DNA of 64,000 nucleotides from Xestospongia muta (taxonomy: Eukaryota > Porifera > Demospongiae > Haplosclerida > Petrosiidae), in the NCBI GenBank assembly GCA_963693285.1, contig OY848917.1:34235245-34299244 (forward strand). Reading direction: 5' to 3'. A model generated the notes under the pieces. The model was not told the origin of the DNA and did no database searches. It was given only the letters and a program-made list of their open reading frames with translations. Shown piece by piece: positions 12,765 to 24,762 of this stretch; the stretch's first letter is position 1; the number at the start of each line of letters is the position of its first letter. The position numbers and the translations under genes are program-made.

Positions 12765-12868
12765 AGTGGCTATCCGTCCGGCAACCCGACCAACTTGGCA
12801 AGGCTATTCATCCAGCAATCTTCAACTGCACATGCGCGTGACCTTTGTACCCCGTGAAAAATGGCTAC
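12765..12868 (+). repeat. inverted repeat, left arm (candidate MULE terminus)
   Basis: This arm matches the reverse complement of 17936-18048 over about 100 bp. Shared blocks include AGTGGCTATCCGTC, CTTGGCAAGGCTATT, GCAATCTTCAACTGC and GTGACCTTTGTACCCCG, followed by AAAATGGCTAC. It therefore reproduces the promoter and start codon of the ZSWIM-like gene in opposite orientation, about 5 kb away. Long terminal inverted repeats carrying the promoter fit a Mutator-like element, but I found no convincing 9-bp target duplication. Confidence 0.7.
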
Positions 12869-12951
12869 GTGAATGGTGCGATTTATAGACGTTTTCACAG
12901 CAACTATGCAGACTGCATAGCGTGTAATAGTCCAACAAATTGTGAAAAGGT

Positions 12952-15900
12952 TTAATCAAAATAGTAATTACTAGTGACAACTTCAACAAAACCATTCAGT
13001 TTGTTTTTGATTTCTCTTGATTGATATAAAGTGAAATGAAACCAGTTAAGACACGATTCGCAAACAATTGAGTTTTCTTTTTCATCATCAATAGCTTTTT
13101 CAAATGCTCCACAATACCATACAGCATTCTTTTTCACAGTTTCAAGAACATTCATCAATGCTATCCATGCATCAGGACTAAAATATTTCTGCACATTAGG
13201 CACAAAGACATTATCATCCAGACACGAGGCAGGAATCCATTCAGGTCTCATCTCTACCTCATCTTCTTCTATTAGTCTCTTTCTTGTCAATGCAGCATCT
13301 TTCACCTGACGATCAACAAACCATGATAGAATAACTAAGTTTAAAAAGTTTATTCTTTTGTAAAGTAATTGTTTTCCTACTTTCATCTTTGTTATTGGGT
13401 ATTTTTTTCAAAAAAGCAACTGGTTTCCTAATCTGACTTCCTTTAAATTTCTTGCGAGAAGGTAACCCAATAACAGTCTTTTCTGCTCCTTTAGTGCGTC
13501 CACGTTTTTTCAGTACAGGTGGAAGTATAATAATTATTATTATACCTGCTATACAAAATTTAAACTTACTTAATTCTCCTGCACTAGTGTTAACTTGACT
13601 ATCACTTGATCCCTGCTTTGAAACAATGCTTTCCCTGGTAGTAGTAATGCCACTGATTCCTTAGTTAGTAGGATTAGTATCACTCTCTGCACTCTCTGCA
13701 GTACCACAATTTGGTCTCTTGTCTAAAGTAGTGACCTCTCCTCTAGTACTACACTTATTAACACTGTCATGGGATTTCTCTGTTCTTACAGTAGATATGA
13801 TTAATGCAATTGTATACCTTGTATTGTATCTGACATATCATAGTTAGTATGATGCATACATTGTAGTATGAGTGTATCTTTGCTGTGCTCTACATGTACA
13901 TCGGAAGTTTCATCTATAGTAAAAAATTAATCAGTGAACAAAGTAACAACAAATATAGATTTACCTGAACTCTCTTCGTCAGCTTCAATGACAACTGCTT
14001 CCTTTCCCTTAATCCAGCTATCCTTCAATGATTTCATAGCATCAAACCGTCTCTGAAATTCTGCCATGCCTACTTCCGAAGCAAGGGATGCCAATTCTTG
14101 TGCTAATTTATGAGCCCTATGAAATTTTTGATGCTGTGAAAGTGTTGTTTTTCCTTTTTCAGATTGAATGACAGATACCTATAATTATCGTAATAATGCA
14201 AATCTTCATCATTAATTATATGCTTCAAATGATCTGCTTACTTCAACTGATGAATCACAAGCATCCTCTTTCTTGTTTCTAAAGGTTTGGTGTATGTAAT
14301 TTCTAGTCCATCTCTGAGCAACAAAGCTTGGACTATACATTGATAGTTGATGAGATTCCCTTACTGCTAACATGTGCCGACATGGTAAGTGCATGCTCAT
14401 CCAGAAAGAACACTGGCAACTATCATTCGTAACATTTAACTTTCTGCCAGTAGATGAAGGTACTTCACAGCTAACTCCATTATCATTACCAAGTTTTACC
14501 TTCTTTCGTAAGTCTAGCTGCTTATAAATGTAACTAGTAGCATAAGGTGTGAGGATTTGAGCATACTTTTCTTCTGGTGAATTAGGTGAAAATTTTGTTA
14601 CAGATTTTTTTGCTAAAGTCATTAAAGTGGAGTGATCTCTCTCATTTCGTAGGCTAGACAAGACAGCAAAGAATTGGTCAAAAAAAGTGGAGAGACTGGC
14701 ATATTTAGAACAAACACTTTTCACCTTTGCATTAATGCTTTCCACCCATTCAGAGCGAATAGGATGCCAATTGACATCATAATAAAGAATAACTGACTTA
14801 AGTCCTGACTCCTTTAAATCTCTGTAATGATTATCATACTCCTCTGTTGAAGAGGAATACGCGAGCTTTGTTCTGAGCGTATGGTTTTCAAAAAAGAGTT
14901 TCCTGCTGCTTCTTTAATCATTTGCCTTTTCCACACACTGAGAACACTGCAACGGGAAGTAACATGTGACAAACTTGGTATTCTTACTGGAGAGTGTGAC
15001 CATGCTCTTGAGCTTTTAACAGTAAAATCTTTATCTGATATAACCACTTTCATTTGAATCCAGTTACAGTTGTGTGACTTGAACGTTTCTACTATCTTTG
15101 TAATTGCATCCTACGTCTCGAATACGGTTAGAAAAGTAGCAATAATCTCACTCTGCCCATTACCGTCAACTATCGTCATGAGATACAGTGGCATTGGTAA
15201 ATCATTTAACTTATAAGTGGCGTCTATCATTAAAACTTCTGGATAAGAAACAAAATTTAGCTTCATCTGCACTAGAATAAAACGCAACAATACTGTATCA
15301 TTATCTCTTCATTATAGATTATGTATAGGTCAAATGTTCTTACATGTTGGGTATCAAGGATAGTTCCAACTATACTATATATTTACAGGTGCAGGGTAGG
15401 GCACTATAGCTAGCACCTATCATGGCAATGAAAGGTGACATATCTAGCTATGTTAAATTTCACAGTAAAAGTTAATTATATGTCATATTTTTGTCATATT
15501 TCCTTAAATCATTGAAATGATATTGCATCAAGTCATCACTGTTACGTAAAATGAAATATACATTTCTATAATAAATTTGTTTTCAAGCATGTTTAAATCC
15601 ATCTGGAAATATCATCTAGTCGATTTCGAGATTAGAAAGGCCCTCAGACTATCTTTAGAAGTTGCCTTTTAGCTTGTGATGAACTGATGATCATGTACTA
15701 TGACAAAATGAATGTGCTGAACAACATTAAATTTTAACTAACCAGAGATATCATCAGTCATAAATACTGGATTTAGTGCTTTCAGTTTTTTTAATAAAGT
15801 ATCAATTAACTCTCTTGTTTTCAATACTATTGTATGTTTTGCTAATGCATAGGCAAAAATAAGAAGTAAAACACAAAAAAAAAATATTAAAATTAACCCA

Positions 15901-17943
15901 TTCCCTATCTGGCAACCAGTGAAGGACTCATTCTTACTCTAAAGAATGTTATATACTTGTCTTGTCTTTCGCTGTGGTAGTGAAGTGATAAATCAAGAAC
16001 ATAGAAACTTAGTAACTTACGCTAACTGTATTGGATATTTCCCTGTTTTTTTCCATACTTTTTTCTTCCCAATATTAATATATTACCTAGACATCGACTC
16101 ATGAGCCAAACCTTCACACGAACACCTTTTTAGATACACTTCTATCTGACCTCATTCAACTACAAAATAATGATTGTGTTTTTATTAACTTCACATACTA
16201 AATTCCTATTAGATGCTCTTATACGTGCACATTGGGATATATCAATCTTTACCATTTCCAACTCCTTTGTATAACCAATTAGAACGCAACAGTAGCTTTT
16301 TTCCTGTAAAGATACATCACTTTGGTCCTATTTCTTTCAGTGTTGTAGATGAGGTTTCAAACTTAACAATAGCTATTTGTTCGTGGCATCTCCCCCATCA
16401 ATAATTTGGTAGTATAGGTAAGCCTGTGCAAATCTGGTGTGCTAACAAATTTGAACATTCAAGTTATTATAGTTTTGTTTCAATATGCTTAATAAAGCAG
16501 CATTGTTCATATTCAAAGATCGGCATCTATGATGAATGGTTGCTGTAATTCATTTCTCTTATAGAGTGAAGAAATTTTTGTTCTCTTAAATAATAATGTA
16601 TTATTAACATTTGCCCTCAGACAAAGTTTCATGTATTATTATCATTGACCCAAGTTAGCATGAATTACTGTACTAAAGTAAATTCAATAATATTCATACC
16701 TCATTCTATATGTTAACCAAATGTGACCTATCTATCCATTATCCTATAGCTACTAATAGGTGACAGATGTGACACATTATAGGTAACAAATTATTTCAGA
16801 TATCATTAGCTGACCAAAATGTGGCATATATATATATATATATCAGGACAACTACAGTAAATCTTGAGGATACCTCAGGCTCAACTATCCTGTTCATTTC
16901 CAATAAGCCAAATTTTCAGGATAGTTAGCTTTTTGTCTAGTGCTGGTAGTCCTGGAAAAAAATCCCTGTAAACATATTCTCATCTGCTTTAAACACTTCC
17001 ACTGTTGAACCTACCAGAGGAAAAATATTATGGTCAATGTACAGTGTACACATGCAGGTAGCAACTGACTATCACAATGTATTGTATAACTAACCTTCAA
17101 TAGATTTTAGCTTGGTATTATTGCATTTAAGGCATTTTTATCAGATTTAGATCGTAGACCGGTTTGAACGTTACTGATATCCTTTAATGTGACAACTTTT
17201 CCAGTACTTGCACTCATATGCTGTTGAAGCAGCTTCTTGTTTACTTTTAGTTTCAGTAACTCCTCGATGTCATTCTTCTCACCAATTTCAAGTCTCCTTT
17301 GTTGAGGAAGGTGATTATAGATATCCTATATTGTTGAAATAATCATTGAAAACACTCCTTAAGTATTACTAGATACTGTACAGTATTACACAATACTATA
17401 GTATGGTCCTGATTACACTGAGAGGTCCCACTGTATACAACTGTACTTAATCACAAGTAATCGTAATTGATTATAATTACAAATTACAACTACAACATCA
17501 CTGAGCTATGTATGTAACTCATTTACCTTATCAACTTCATGATTGTGGTCTTCCACTACTTCTGTTACAACGAGACTTTGTGCATTATCACTCAATGTGA
17601 CTTTAGTGCCAGCTTGACAAACTTGTTTAATTGTTCTGGAAATCAGTTTGATTATATATCATCATTCAAAAAGCACAAACCTTTGCTGTGATCTCTGTCC
17701 AGTCCCTTCATTCTTATACTTCTTCCCACCAAAGACACAGACATAATGGATAGAGTAGTACACTAAAGCTGAGTTAGCTCTCTCCATGCGCTTAGGAACC
17801 CTTTTTCGAGCAACATCTAAGGTCCTAGAGTCTCGTCTTGCTAATTGTACGAAGTTATCTTTTTGATAAGAAGTGACTTTAGCCTCTAGTTCCTCATAAG
17901 AATTAAACAAGTCACCAACAAGAATCTTAGTCTTAGTAGCCAT
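12952..17943 (-). pseudogene. multi-exon ZSWIM/MULE-type transposase-like gene, broken
   Basis: Exons joined by GT-AG sites: 17943-17681 (start ATG at 17943; RDSRTLDVARKR, VCVFGGKKY, the ZSWIM1/3-like N-terminal block), 17635-17527, 17325-17095, about 17010-16950 (STVEVFKADENMFTG, FFQD), 15841-15743, 15271-14242, 14178-13975, 13913-13818, then pieces to 12952. The 15271-14242 exon holds an RNase H-like transposase core (EVLMIDATYKLND, VVISDKDF, YYDVNWHPIRSEWV) and a SWIM zinc finger with CQC...CRH spacing near 14380-14420. The tail (LKKRGRTKGAEK, ILSWFVD, then ESCLNWFHF) is a degraded PHD-like finger. Lesions are a stop or frameshift near 17110, TAG at 15111-15113, frameshifts near 14900-14960 and a stop near 13660. 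Keeping introns as short as 45 bp with good splice sites means it decayed as DNA and is not a retrocopy. Confidence 0.85.
15842..16949. other. long intron of the ZSWIM-like pseudogene
   Basis: No exon or other gene is recognised between the FFQD exon and the exon at 15841-15743. A short (TA)n run lies near 16828-16845. The expected residues between the two exons are missing, so an exon may have been lost here or be too decayed to see. Confidence 0.4.
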
Positions 17944-18048
17944 TTTATTACAGCTGGTCGGGGTACAAAGGTCACACGCATGCGCAGTTGAAGATTGCCG
18001 GACAAATAGCCTTGCCAAGACGGTCCATTTGCCAGACGGATAGCCACT
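17936..18048 (-). repeat. inverted repeat, right arm: promoter and start of the ZSWIM-like gene
   Basis: Reverse-complement partner of 12765-12868. It covers the region just upstream of the start codon at 17943 and the first codons (MAT). Similarity stops at AGTGGCTATCCG on the outer side, marking the likely element edge near 18048. Confidence 0.7.
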
Positions 18049-18801
18049 TCGTAAATTGAATGCATTTCAATTTTTTTGAAACCATGTTTTTGCTCTATGC
18101 AACAAATTGACTCGTGTATGCTAGCCTTAACACAGACTAATTCAGTTTTTAAAACTCTACCCCCATACCAAAGCACTAATACAGAATAGCAATTACTATT
18201 CAGTGGAAGCAAACGGCAACATTAGGAATTACGAAGAATTAATGGCTGTACATTTTTGTGACCATTGCAATCAATTGTGATTGAGAGGATGACTGACCAC
18301 CTGAATGAGAGATAAGGACAACTAAAAACTTTGGTAAGAGATGAGGACAACTCAGTGACTACTCGAATATCTGAGACGATGATGACTGATGAATTGGGTA
18401 AAATGATTGGTCTGGCGTGCTTGCGCAGACGAAATTTTTTTCAATCTAATTAAATATTCATGAGGGTGTGGTCAATAAAGGAGGTTTATATAATTATTGT
18501 TAGAACTTGGCAAAAATGGAACTATGATGTTCAGACTGGCCTACAAACTCATTACATACAACTTTCAACTTAAGATTATCAGTTCTACTTTTGTGACATA
18601 CAGCATCATCAGGTGATTAAGTCGATCTTGTCTCATCATGGTCCTAAGTTAGTTTTTGATATGCCTAAGAATCGTGGGCGACCTGTTTAACTCTGTGTTT
18701 TCACTGGTAGCATTCTTAGTGAATTGTTGGATGTGTGCTCACATGTTGGTTATAAACATTTACCTATGCTTGTTAGGTAGCCAATGGGCATAGGAATCAG
18801 A
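18049..18801. other. unassigned DNA
   Basis: No gene seen. Open frames here lack motifs, and the one at 17886-18212 is a shadow of the ZSWIM-like first exon. Confidence 0.4.
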
Positions 18802-19480
18802 CTATTTTGCATCAACTCCAAAGTAATTTACATAACCCCACATACAACAACAACTGAGTGTACAGAATGATTTCAACTGCCATAATGTCTTTGACAGTGC
18901 TGTAAGAAAGCAGTAACATGTACATGTTAACTTTTGTTCATGACCAACACTCTTATAAACTATTGTGTGTCTTAGCGTTTTCACAGTTATTATTGTTCCA
19001 TCACTTTCCTTCCTTTGACAGATTGCTGTTAGTGGATATCTTTCCACAAAGAGGTGACGATGTTTCCATATACAGTCACCTCTTTGAAGATCACCTACAA
19101 TATCACACACACAATATTTACTTTGTTAAATTTCTTTTAGATAAGTTTGAATAAGTTTTGTATCTATTGAGAAGCTTCTCTAACAAAGGAACAGTTGTAA
19201 AATAGTTGTCAAACAGATGGTAGTTCCCTCCCACTAATTCCCTTACTATATAACAACAGATCATTTTCTCATCTTTACGACTATATATTTCAAACAGGCA
19301 AATGGTAACCATTTGAGATATGTTGTCTTACCCATGCTTTGACGGCTATTCTAATTGATTTCATAGGGACATATTGCTTTAAACTAGACTCGAGTAAATC
19401 TGAATCATGTCACTCATGTGCTTTCTGAGCATGCCAAGATTCTACAAAAGTAGCAAATGAGACAATATCATAAAAAGCAT
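18802..19480 (-). pseudogene. piggyBac relic 2a (core fragment)
   Basis: Reading down the minus strand: KQYVPMKSIRIAVKAWV and SNGYH in one frame (about 19390-19330), then VRELVGGNYHLFDNYFTT and LLEKLL in another (19312-19118), then a QRGD-type block near 19090. These are the middle blocks of piggyBac transposase in the right order, split by a frameshift and a stop. N- and C-terminal blocks were not found. An AAAGGGTTAAC sequence at about 19680-19690 could mark an element boundary. Confidence 0.75.
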
Positions 19481-19731
19481 TGACAAACAAAGGAGTATGA
19501 GCTTACTAATGGCATAACCAAATCTCCCAAGACACTGTAGCAGCCTTTAGAATTCTAAATACAACTATTGCAGCTTCCAGAAATAAGAAATGTGCACCAA
19601 TGTTATCTGACGAGTATACACGTCTATAGAACTGAATACCAATTAATTAATGACATGTATACACATGTACACCTATTAAAGGGTTAACTATGAAAAAAAT
19701 TCTAATTTAGAGTATATACCCATATAACCAG

Positions 19732-19732
<1 letters not shown>

Positions 19733-19783
<51 letters not shown>
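19733..19783. repeat. (TA)n microsatellite
   Basis: About 50 bp of uninterrupted TA dinucleotides. Confidence 0.95.
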
Positions 19784-19786
<3 letters not shown>

Positions 19787-19879
19787 GCTCACTTGCTCGA
19801 CTACATCTTTACTTGGACATACCCGAGTAGATACATGCAAATTAAATATAATTATTATACACACGATTGAAGATCACTT

Positions 19880-20754
19880 TACCAAACACTAAAAAACTCA
19901 TGTATCAATTCGGTTCCAATAACAGTTCCATGGCCACAAGTGTGCAGATGACCTTCACAATAATTCAAGGAAGACTTCTCAACAGCACTCTGTGCAGGAA
20001 TCCCAGCTGGGGCAAAGACATTCTTGACAGAGCACCAAGAGGATGGAGAACTTAACATAGAACAAACTGTGTTGTTATTCTTGACCCATTTTTCAATTTT
20101 CTTGTTGTTGAGACCTTGTCATTCGGATTAGCTTTTGTTGATTCACAACAAAAGGACTTTGTATCCTACCAAATAGTAATGACTAAGTTTCCATTTTGTA
20201 CACTATTGTATGCTGTCTCCTTTTAAAAGTTGTAGGAAAGCCTTGTCTGACCAGTTTCATTGTCCTACATGCATATATCTTTCTTTTCAACAGTTCCAAA
20301 GGGAGATTAATTCCAGTGAAAAAATTATTAAAATAAATGTGATGAAATGGCAATGTATTTCTTCTGTCAATTTCAAGACAACTGCAGCACCTAGACCCTT
20401 CTCAATTTTGTCACCTTTTTGCCAGTTTAAGGGTCAAGTTCACATACCAAGTATCTGCTTTCATCTAAATTTTAAATCCATGATGAACTGGTTCTTATGT
20501 CATGTACTATTTCATTGATGAATGTCCTTTCAATTGAACTATAGACTCATTTTCACTGAATTTTATATTCATGTATGTAAGAATTGGTTGACTTTTTGTA
20601 GCTTACTATAAGTTGGTTCACACATAGTGTGGTAAATTTCTATTGTCAACAAATAAAGAAATCGATGAATGTCAAGAAATCGTCTCCTACTAATCCTACT
20701 AGCAATTGGCTCATAATGGAACGTTGAATCCTTATACCTGTAATCATCAAACAC
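19880..20754 (-). pseudogene. piggyBac relic 2b
   Basis: Starts with the N-terminal domain block (FHYEPIASRISRRRFLDIHR, 20754-20569). It continues through degraded core blocks in shifting frames: PVHHGFKI, KGLGAAVVLKLTEEI, FNNFFTGINLPLELL and RKIYACRTMKLVRQGFP. Order and spacing fit a single transposase with several frameshifts and stops. It is a different copy from 2a and 2c, because the shared blocks occur separately in each. Confidence 0.75.
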
Positions 20755-21310
20755 AAGCAGTCAAGTTTGAGTATTGTTGACTTTGCAATACCATCCTTTC
20801 TCCTCTTTCAGAGAACCTTTTTAATTCATTGGGGAATCTTTTGTGATTCATCCGCATTGTACCACATACAAAGTAACAGAGGGCTACTGAAGAAATTATC
20901 AAAGTAACTATGATAATATTGGTGAGTAATTTTAGATGTTTTACAACTCTTGAGCCCAAGCCTTTTTCACTATTTCCAGTTTTCGCAAAATAAACTTGAA
21001 ATTTTGAGATGTAACCATTGTGGCTGCCTGCACACATCCATACCTTCATGCCATGTTTTACTGGTTTATTTGGCATGAATGGTTTCAAAGAACTTCACCC
21101 CTTATACGGAATCATAGCACCATTAATTGTTCATTGACAATGAGGATTATACACTGCAAGGAATCTCTCTCCTATGAGATTTAAGACATGGCTCTCTTTT
21201 CCAATCTTGTCATAATTGTGAGAACCTGGCAGTAGTAATAAGCTGTTATTTATGAAATGAAGTTGTCTGTGTATATGAAGAAATTTATCACGGCTTATTC
21301 AATGGTTCAA
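20755..21310 (-). pseudogene. piggyBac relic 2c
   Basis: Blocks in order on the minus strand: ISRDKFLHIHRQLHF, LLLPGSHNYDKIGK, a GAMIPYKG catalytic block preceded and followed by stops, then PFMPNKPVKHGMKVWM, EKGLGSRVVKHL and VCGTMRMNHKRFPNELK. The equivalent of the DNFF block is garbled. It ends where relic 2b begins. Its blocks resemble those of relic 1 (ILPPDSENYDQLYK) more than those of 2a. Confidence 0.8.
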
Positions 21311-21422
21311 TGGTTCATTGCTGCATTATATGTAAGTTTTCAGCTTACAAATTTTTTCCTGTAACTAGACTGAGTTTCTTCCGATTTAATATCTAGAACA
21401 CAAATATTATCACACTTATTGC

Positions 21423-21600
21423 ATGCTATATTATATATACTTACACCCAGGGCAGCGTGAGCCTGGCAGACTAAATACACTATTTTCTTCATCCCTTGCA
21501 CGAGATGAAAGGGCAGTTAGTCTGTTGTACCTGTACCTCCACCTCTTCGCTCCTTCTGAACTCTTTACAAATAAAAATATGTATTGCAAGACTGACAATA
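21423..21600. repeat. dispersed repeat shared with about 30610-30790
   Basis: The stretch around GGGCAGTTAGTCTG, the upstream TATTGCA..CTATATTATA..ACTTAC and the downstream CCTTCTGA..TCTTT..AAAT blocks recur diverged at about 30610-30790. On the minus strand both copies have a GTAAGTAT donor-like site at the same place, so they may be relics of one exon, but no protein family is recognised. Confidence 0.5.
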
Positions 21601-21699
21601 ATGTCTCTAGAATGTCAACGAGAGTATTTGAGGATCGTTTGTCCTCTCCCACTCCAGTTCAGAGGTAATGTCCCCATAGTCCCAGAATAACTGAGATCC

Positions 21700-22320
21700 T
21701 TCCAAGATAAGCTTAGTTGAGATAAAACCAAAACAAAGCTTACCTCGGACTTTGAACACTGGGGTATACTTTATGTGAATGGTTTATGCAGATGTGAATG
21801 GTTGATATATCTGCCAAAACTGGTTGAGTCATCTTGTGGCATCAAATATATTATTGTCTGACTCTCGTCAGCAAGTAGAGAGAAGGCACCAGCAGACATG
21901 ACAGAGTCACAGGTTTGCCTCCTGACCTTACTACCCATGCTTTCAAGCAAATCAATAAAACATTGCTGTTAGCAATCGTCCATAGCAATGCACACTTCAT
22001 TACATATCAGTTGTTTCATCACACAATCATGATATTACTGATTGTTGTGTGATTATTGGAGTTGTTCAATGTATCAGATGTATGTGTGTGAAAATCACTA
22101 CTTGGAAGGTTCTAGATTACCTATTTGTAAAGTGTGAGGCTACTAAGGGTGGACTTGCAGGTTTACCAGAAGTGTATTTGAGGTCCACCAGCAAGTACAC
22201 CATCAATACACTGTCCGTTTGAAACCAAAAATTTACTTCAGTGCATCCCAATCCCATTGTCAGTATATTAAAACAATTTCAATGAATTAATTCATCAAGC
22301 AAATCTATGAATAATGACAA
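21700..22320. other. unassigned DNA
   Basis: No supported gene. Contains a short inverted motif around 22016-22050 (CATCACACAATCATGATATT / ATTGTTGTGTGATT). Confidence 0.35.
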
Positions 22321-22860
22321 CATGATTCAAATTGATTGGAATCAATTAGTTTTTCTTATTAATGTTCTCAGCAGTCTGCTGCTGTAATTCACCAAAAACG
22401 AATTCTGGATGGTCAGTAATACCAAGTGATCTAAGGTATGAGATACCTTTTAGCCATTCATTGTCAATGCACCATGAAGGTGTATCAATGTGCCACAATA
22501 CATTTGGATAATACCTGTAGAGCAATAATCAGTGTTGCAATTTCAGTTTCTTTAAATCCAGTTTCAACCAAGAATCTAACTCGATCCTCAAATATGTCTA
22601 AAAGTCGTCTCACACCTGAAGTAATCACCTCCATCTCATAGTCAGTAGGTAAGTGTAAAATCAGTTGTTGGACTACTCTAGTCACAGCAGTGAAGTCACA
22701 GTAATTAGGAACCAGCACTTCCAGCTGTACACACACTTCCAATAAATGGTAAGCTCCCTCAATAAGAGCCTCCTTAGCTTCTACAGAACTCTAGGGATAG
22801 ATTCTCTTAATCAGCTTTATTCTTTCTTTAATTTTGTCTATGCTCTTAATCCAACCATAG
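22321..22860 (-). pseudogene. unrecognised, mostly open reading frame (about 170 residues)
   Basis: A minus-strand frame runs from about 22860 (YGWIKSIDKIKERIKLIKRI) through one TAG near 22790, then past VEAKEALIEGAYHLLE and VTRVVQQLILHLPTDYEMEV to RVRFLVETGFKETEIATL near 22530. A second frame then continues (IDTPSWCIDNEWLKGISYL, LGITDHPEFVFGELQQQ) to a TAA near 22320. The helical, well-composed sequence and single interruptions suggest a real former coding region with one stop and one frameshift. I do not recognise the family. Confidence 0.45.
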
Positions 22861-23342
22861 CTTGTAAACTCAGTAATTTTAATGACCAGACACTGTACCT
22901 AGAGTAAACTACATAATTTGTATATAATAGCTCATCTGAGTCTGGGCACAAGAAACTTGTGATAATTCAGGTAGTGTAGAAGACAAAAGGAGCTTGAATG
23001 CTTAACCTTTACACAAAAGCTCTAAAAAGATAAGTGGAACCACCATGAATCATCAAGTGTGTAACTCTGACACGAGAGTTCAGAAAATATTTCAGGTCTC
23101 AACAAGAGAGCTAACATACAAAATAACAGAAGTCTTCCATGCAAACCAAAAAAGTTCCATTAATTTAAATTTTATAACAATACGACAATGGTCCTCCTTG
23201 AATAAGAGATACAGACATCAAACAGCCAATTTTGTAAAAAAAAACATTTGTCTACAATGGAGTTGAAAAAAAGTATTAGCACCAACAGATTCATACATTT
23301 AAAATTGTCAGTATTATTCAAACAATTTCATGAATTATATAC

Positions 23343-23483
23343 CTGAAGACCAAGAATATCGTGTCGAACTACCTTTTTTCTCTTTCAAAGTAACATTTCC
23401 TAAGCTGTAATGAGAAAAGTTGCCAAAGTTCTCTCTTCCTAGCCCTCCTGCATCTTCACCCCTGTTCTTTTTTTGAAGACAAC
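23343..23483 (-). other. possible 141-bp exon, unknown product
   Basis: Bounded by an AG acceptor (GTTGATAG) and a GT donor (TTCAG then GTATAT) and open throughout (CLQKKNRGEDAGGLGREN and onward). It could belong to the same locus as 22321-22860. No homology is recognised and no adjoining exon identified. Confidence 0.3.
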
Positions 23484-24529
23484 CTATCAACAAAAGTCCT
23501 GTTTATGTCAAAATACAACTTGTGCATACTTTGATAAGTTTAGTGAGAGAAAAGTTACTATTGTTGACAATTTAAAACAATCTGCAAGTACACATTCTCT
23601 GTCATAAAAATTCATCATAATGCTCCACTTTTCTGGACAACCTTTGTATGATGTCTTCCTTTAAATGACTACTCACGCAAGAGAGTAAATGCACTAACTA
23701 TGCAACCATTACCTGCCAACTACATCACATTCTCTAATGCTTTGCTCAAGTACATGTGTGACAATTGCATCTTCAGTTTCTTCAATTTTTAATCAGGCTC
23801 TTCATCAATAAGATTGACTTGATGAAATTTTCATTTCTACATTCTCAAGCTCTAACAGTGAGGCTTTCTCTTGCTCTTTGGAGTTCTAAAGACTAATAAT
23901 CTATTTAGTTTCCTGGAAGTGCTTTTTTGATTTCTCATTGGATAAGCTTGCTTCAACTGTTAAGCAATTTTTGTGGCAAAATCGAGTCTTTTTATTTTGT
24001 GTTAAATAATTTTATTGATACAAACTTTAACAAAGTGTGATTACAACCCTTGTCATACTGAGGCAAACACATCAATCATTACACTTGCAATAGTGTAACT
24101 AACACATATTTTTTGGTGTGCTCATAAGCACATGCCCAAAGGTGTATGCACCCGAGTTAAAGCAGCAGCAAATTAAACTCAGATGGCTATGGAAGTAAAG
24201 ATCACAGAGCATGTTGCCAGTGACATCTATCAGTGGTTGCGAGAGGTGTGTGCCACCAAGTTACTGCAAACACTCATAATTCTAGGTGGTCCTGGTAACA
24301 TTGTTCAAGCTGACAAGTAACAGTTTAAACACAAACCTAAAGTAAGTTGGATACAATAAATGACCTTGTGTGATGTTGCAATGTTGTAATGAGCAATCTC
24401 CAAATGTTGTATATAAAATACGAGGACAGTAACACTAATGGCCCATCAGCTTGTTTAACTTCTGTTATTATCCTACAACCAATTACAAGAAAAACTTGCT
24501 ATATAAATCAGCAGTGTGTATATCACACC

Positions 24530-24690
24530 TAATACAGTGTGGCATTGTTGTCCCAATACACACACCTTATTATGTGTGCACAACACACTTCTCATACAAG
24601 GTGTGACATACACACCTCTCAACACACCTCTGAGCACACTCTTCTAAAGGTGACTAGCACACTTCGCATAGAAAGGTGTCACTAATTGCT
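24530..24690. repeat. cluster of short AGGTGTG / CACACCT motifs
   Basis: At least seven copies of ACACACCT-like or AGGTGTG-like words on both strands within about 160 bp, at 24520-24680, with looser copies at 24110-24150. It is a degenerate simple repeat with inverted members; function unknown. Confidence 0.5.
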
Positions 24691-24762
24691 CACTTCAAAC
24701 ACTGTGACGGGAATGGTATATTTGAGTATGAATGTACTACAATTTGAAAAAAAGTCAATTGC

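Noticed and set aside
16213..16404. 63-codon plus-strand frame
   Set aside because: Isolated, no motif, inside an intron of the ZSWIM-like pseudogene.
17886..18212. 108-codon minus-strand frame upstream of the ZSWIM-like gene
   Set aside because: It runs through the promoter/inverted-repeat region and overlaps the real first exon in another frame.
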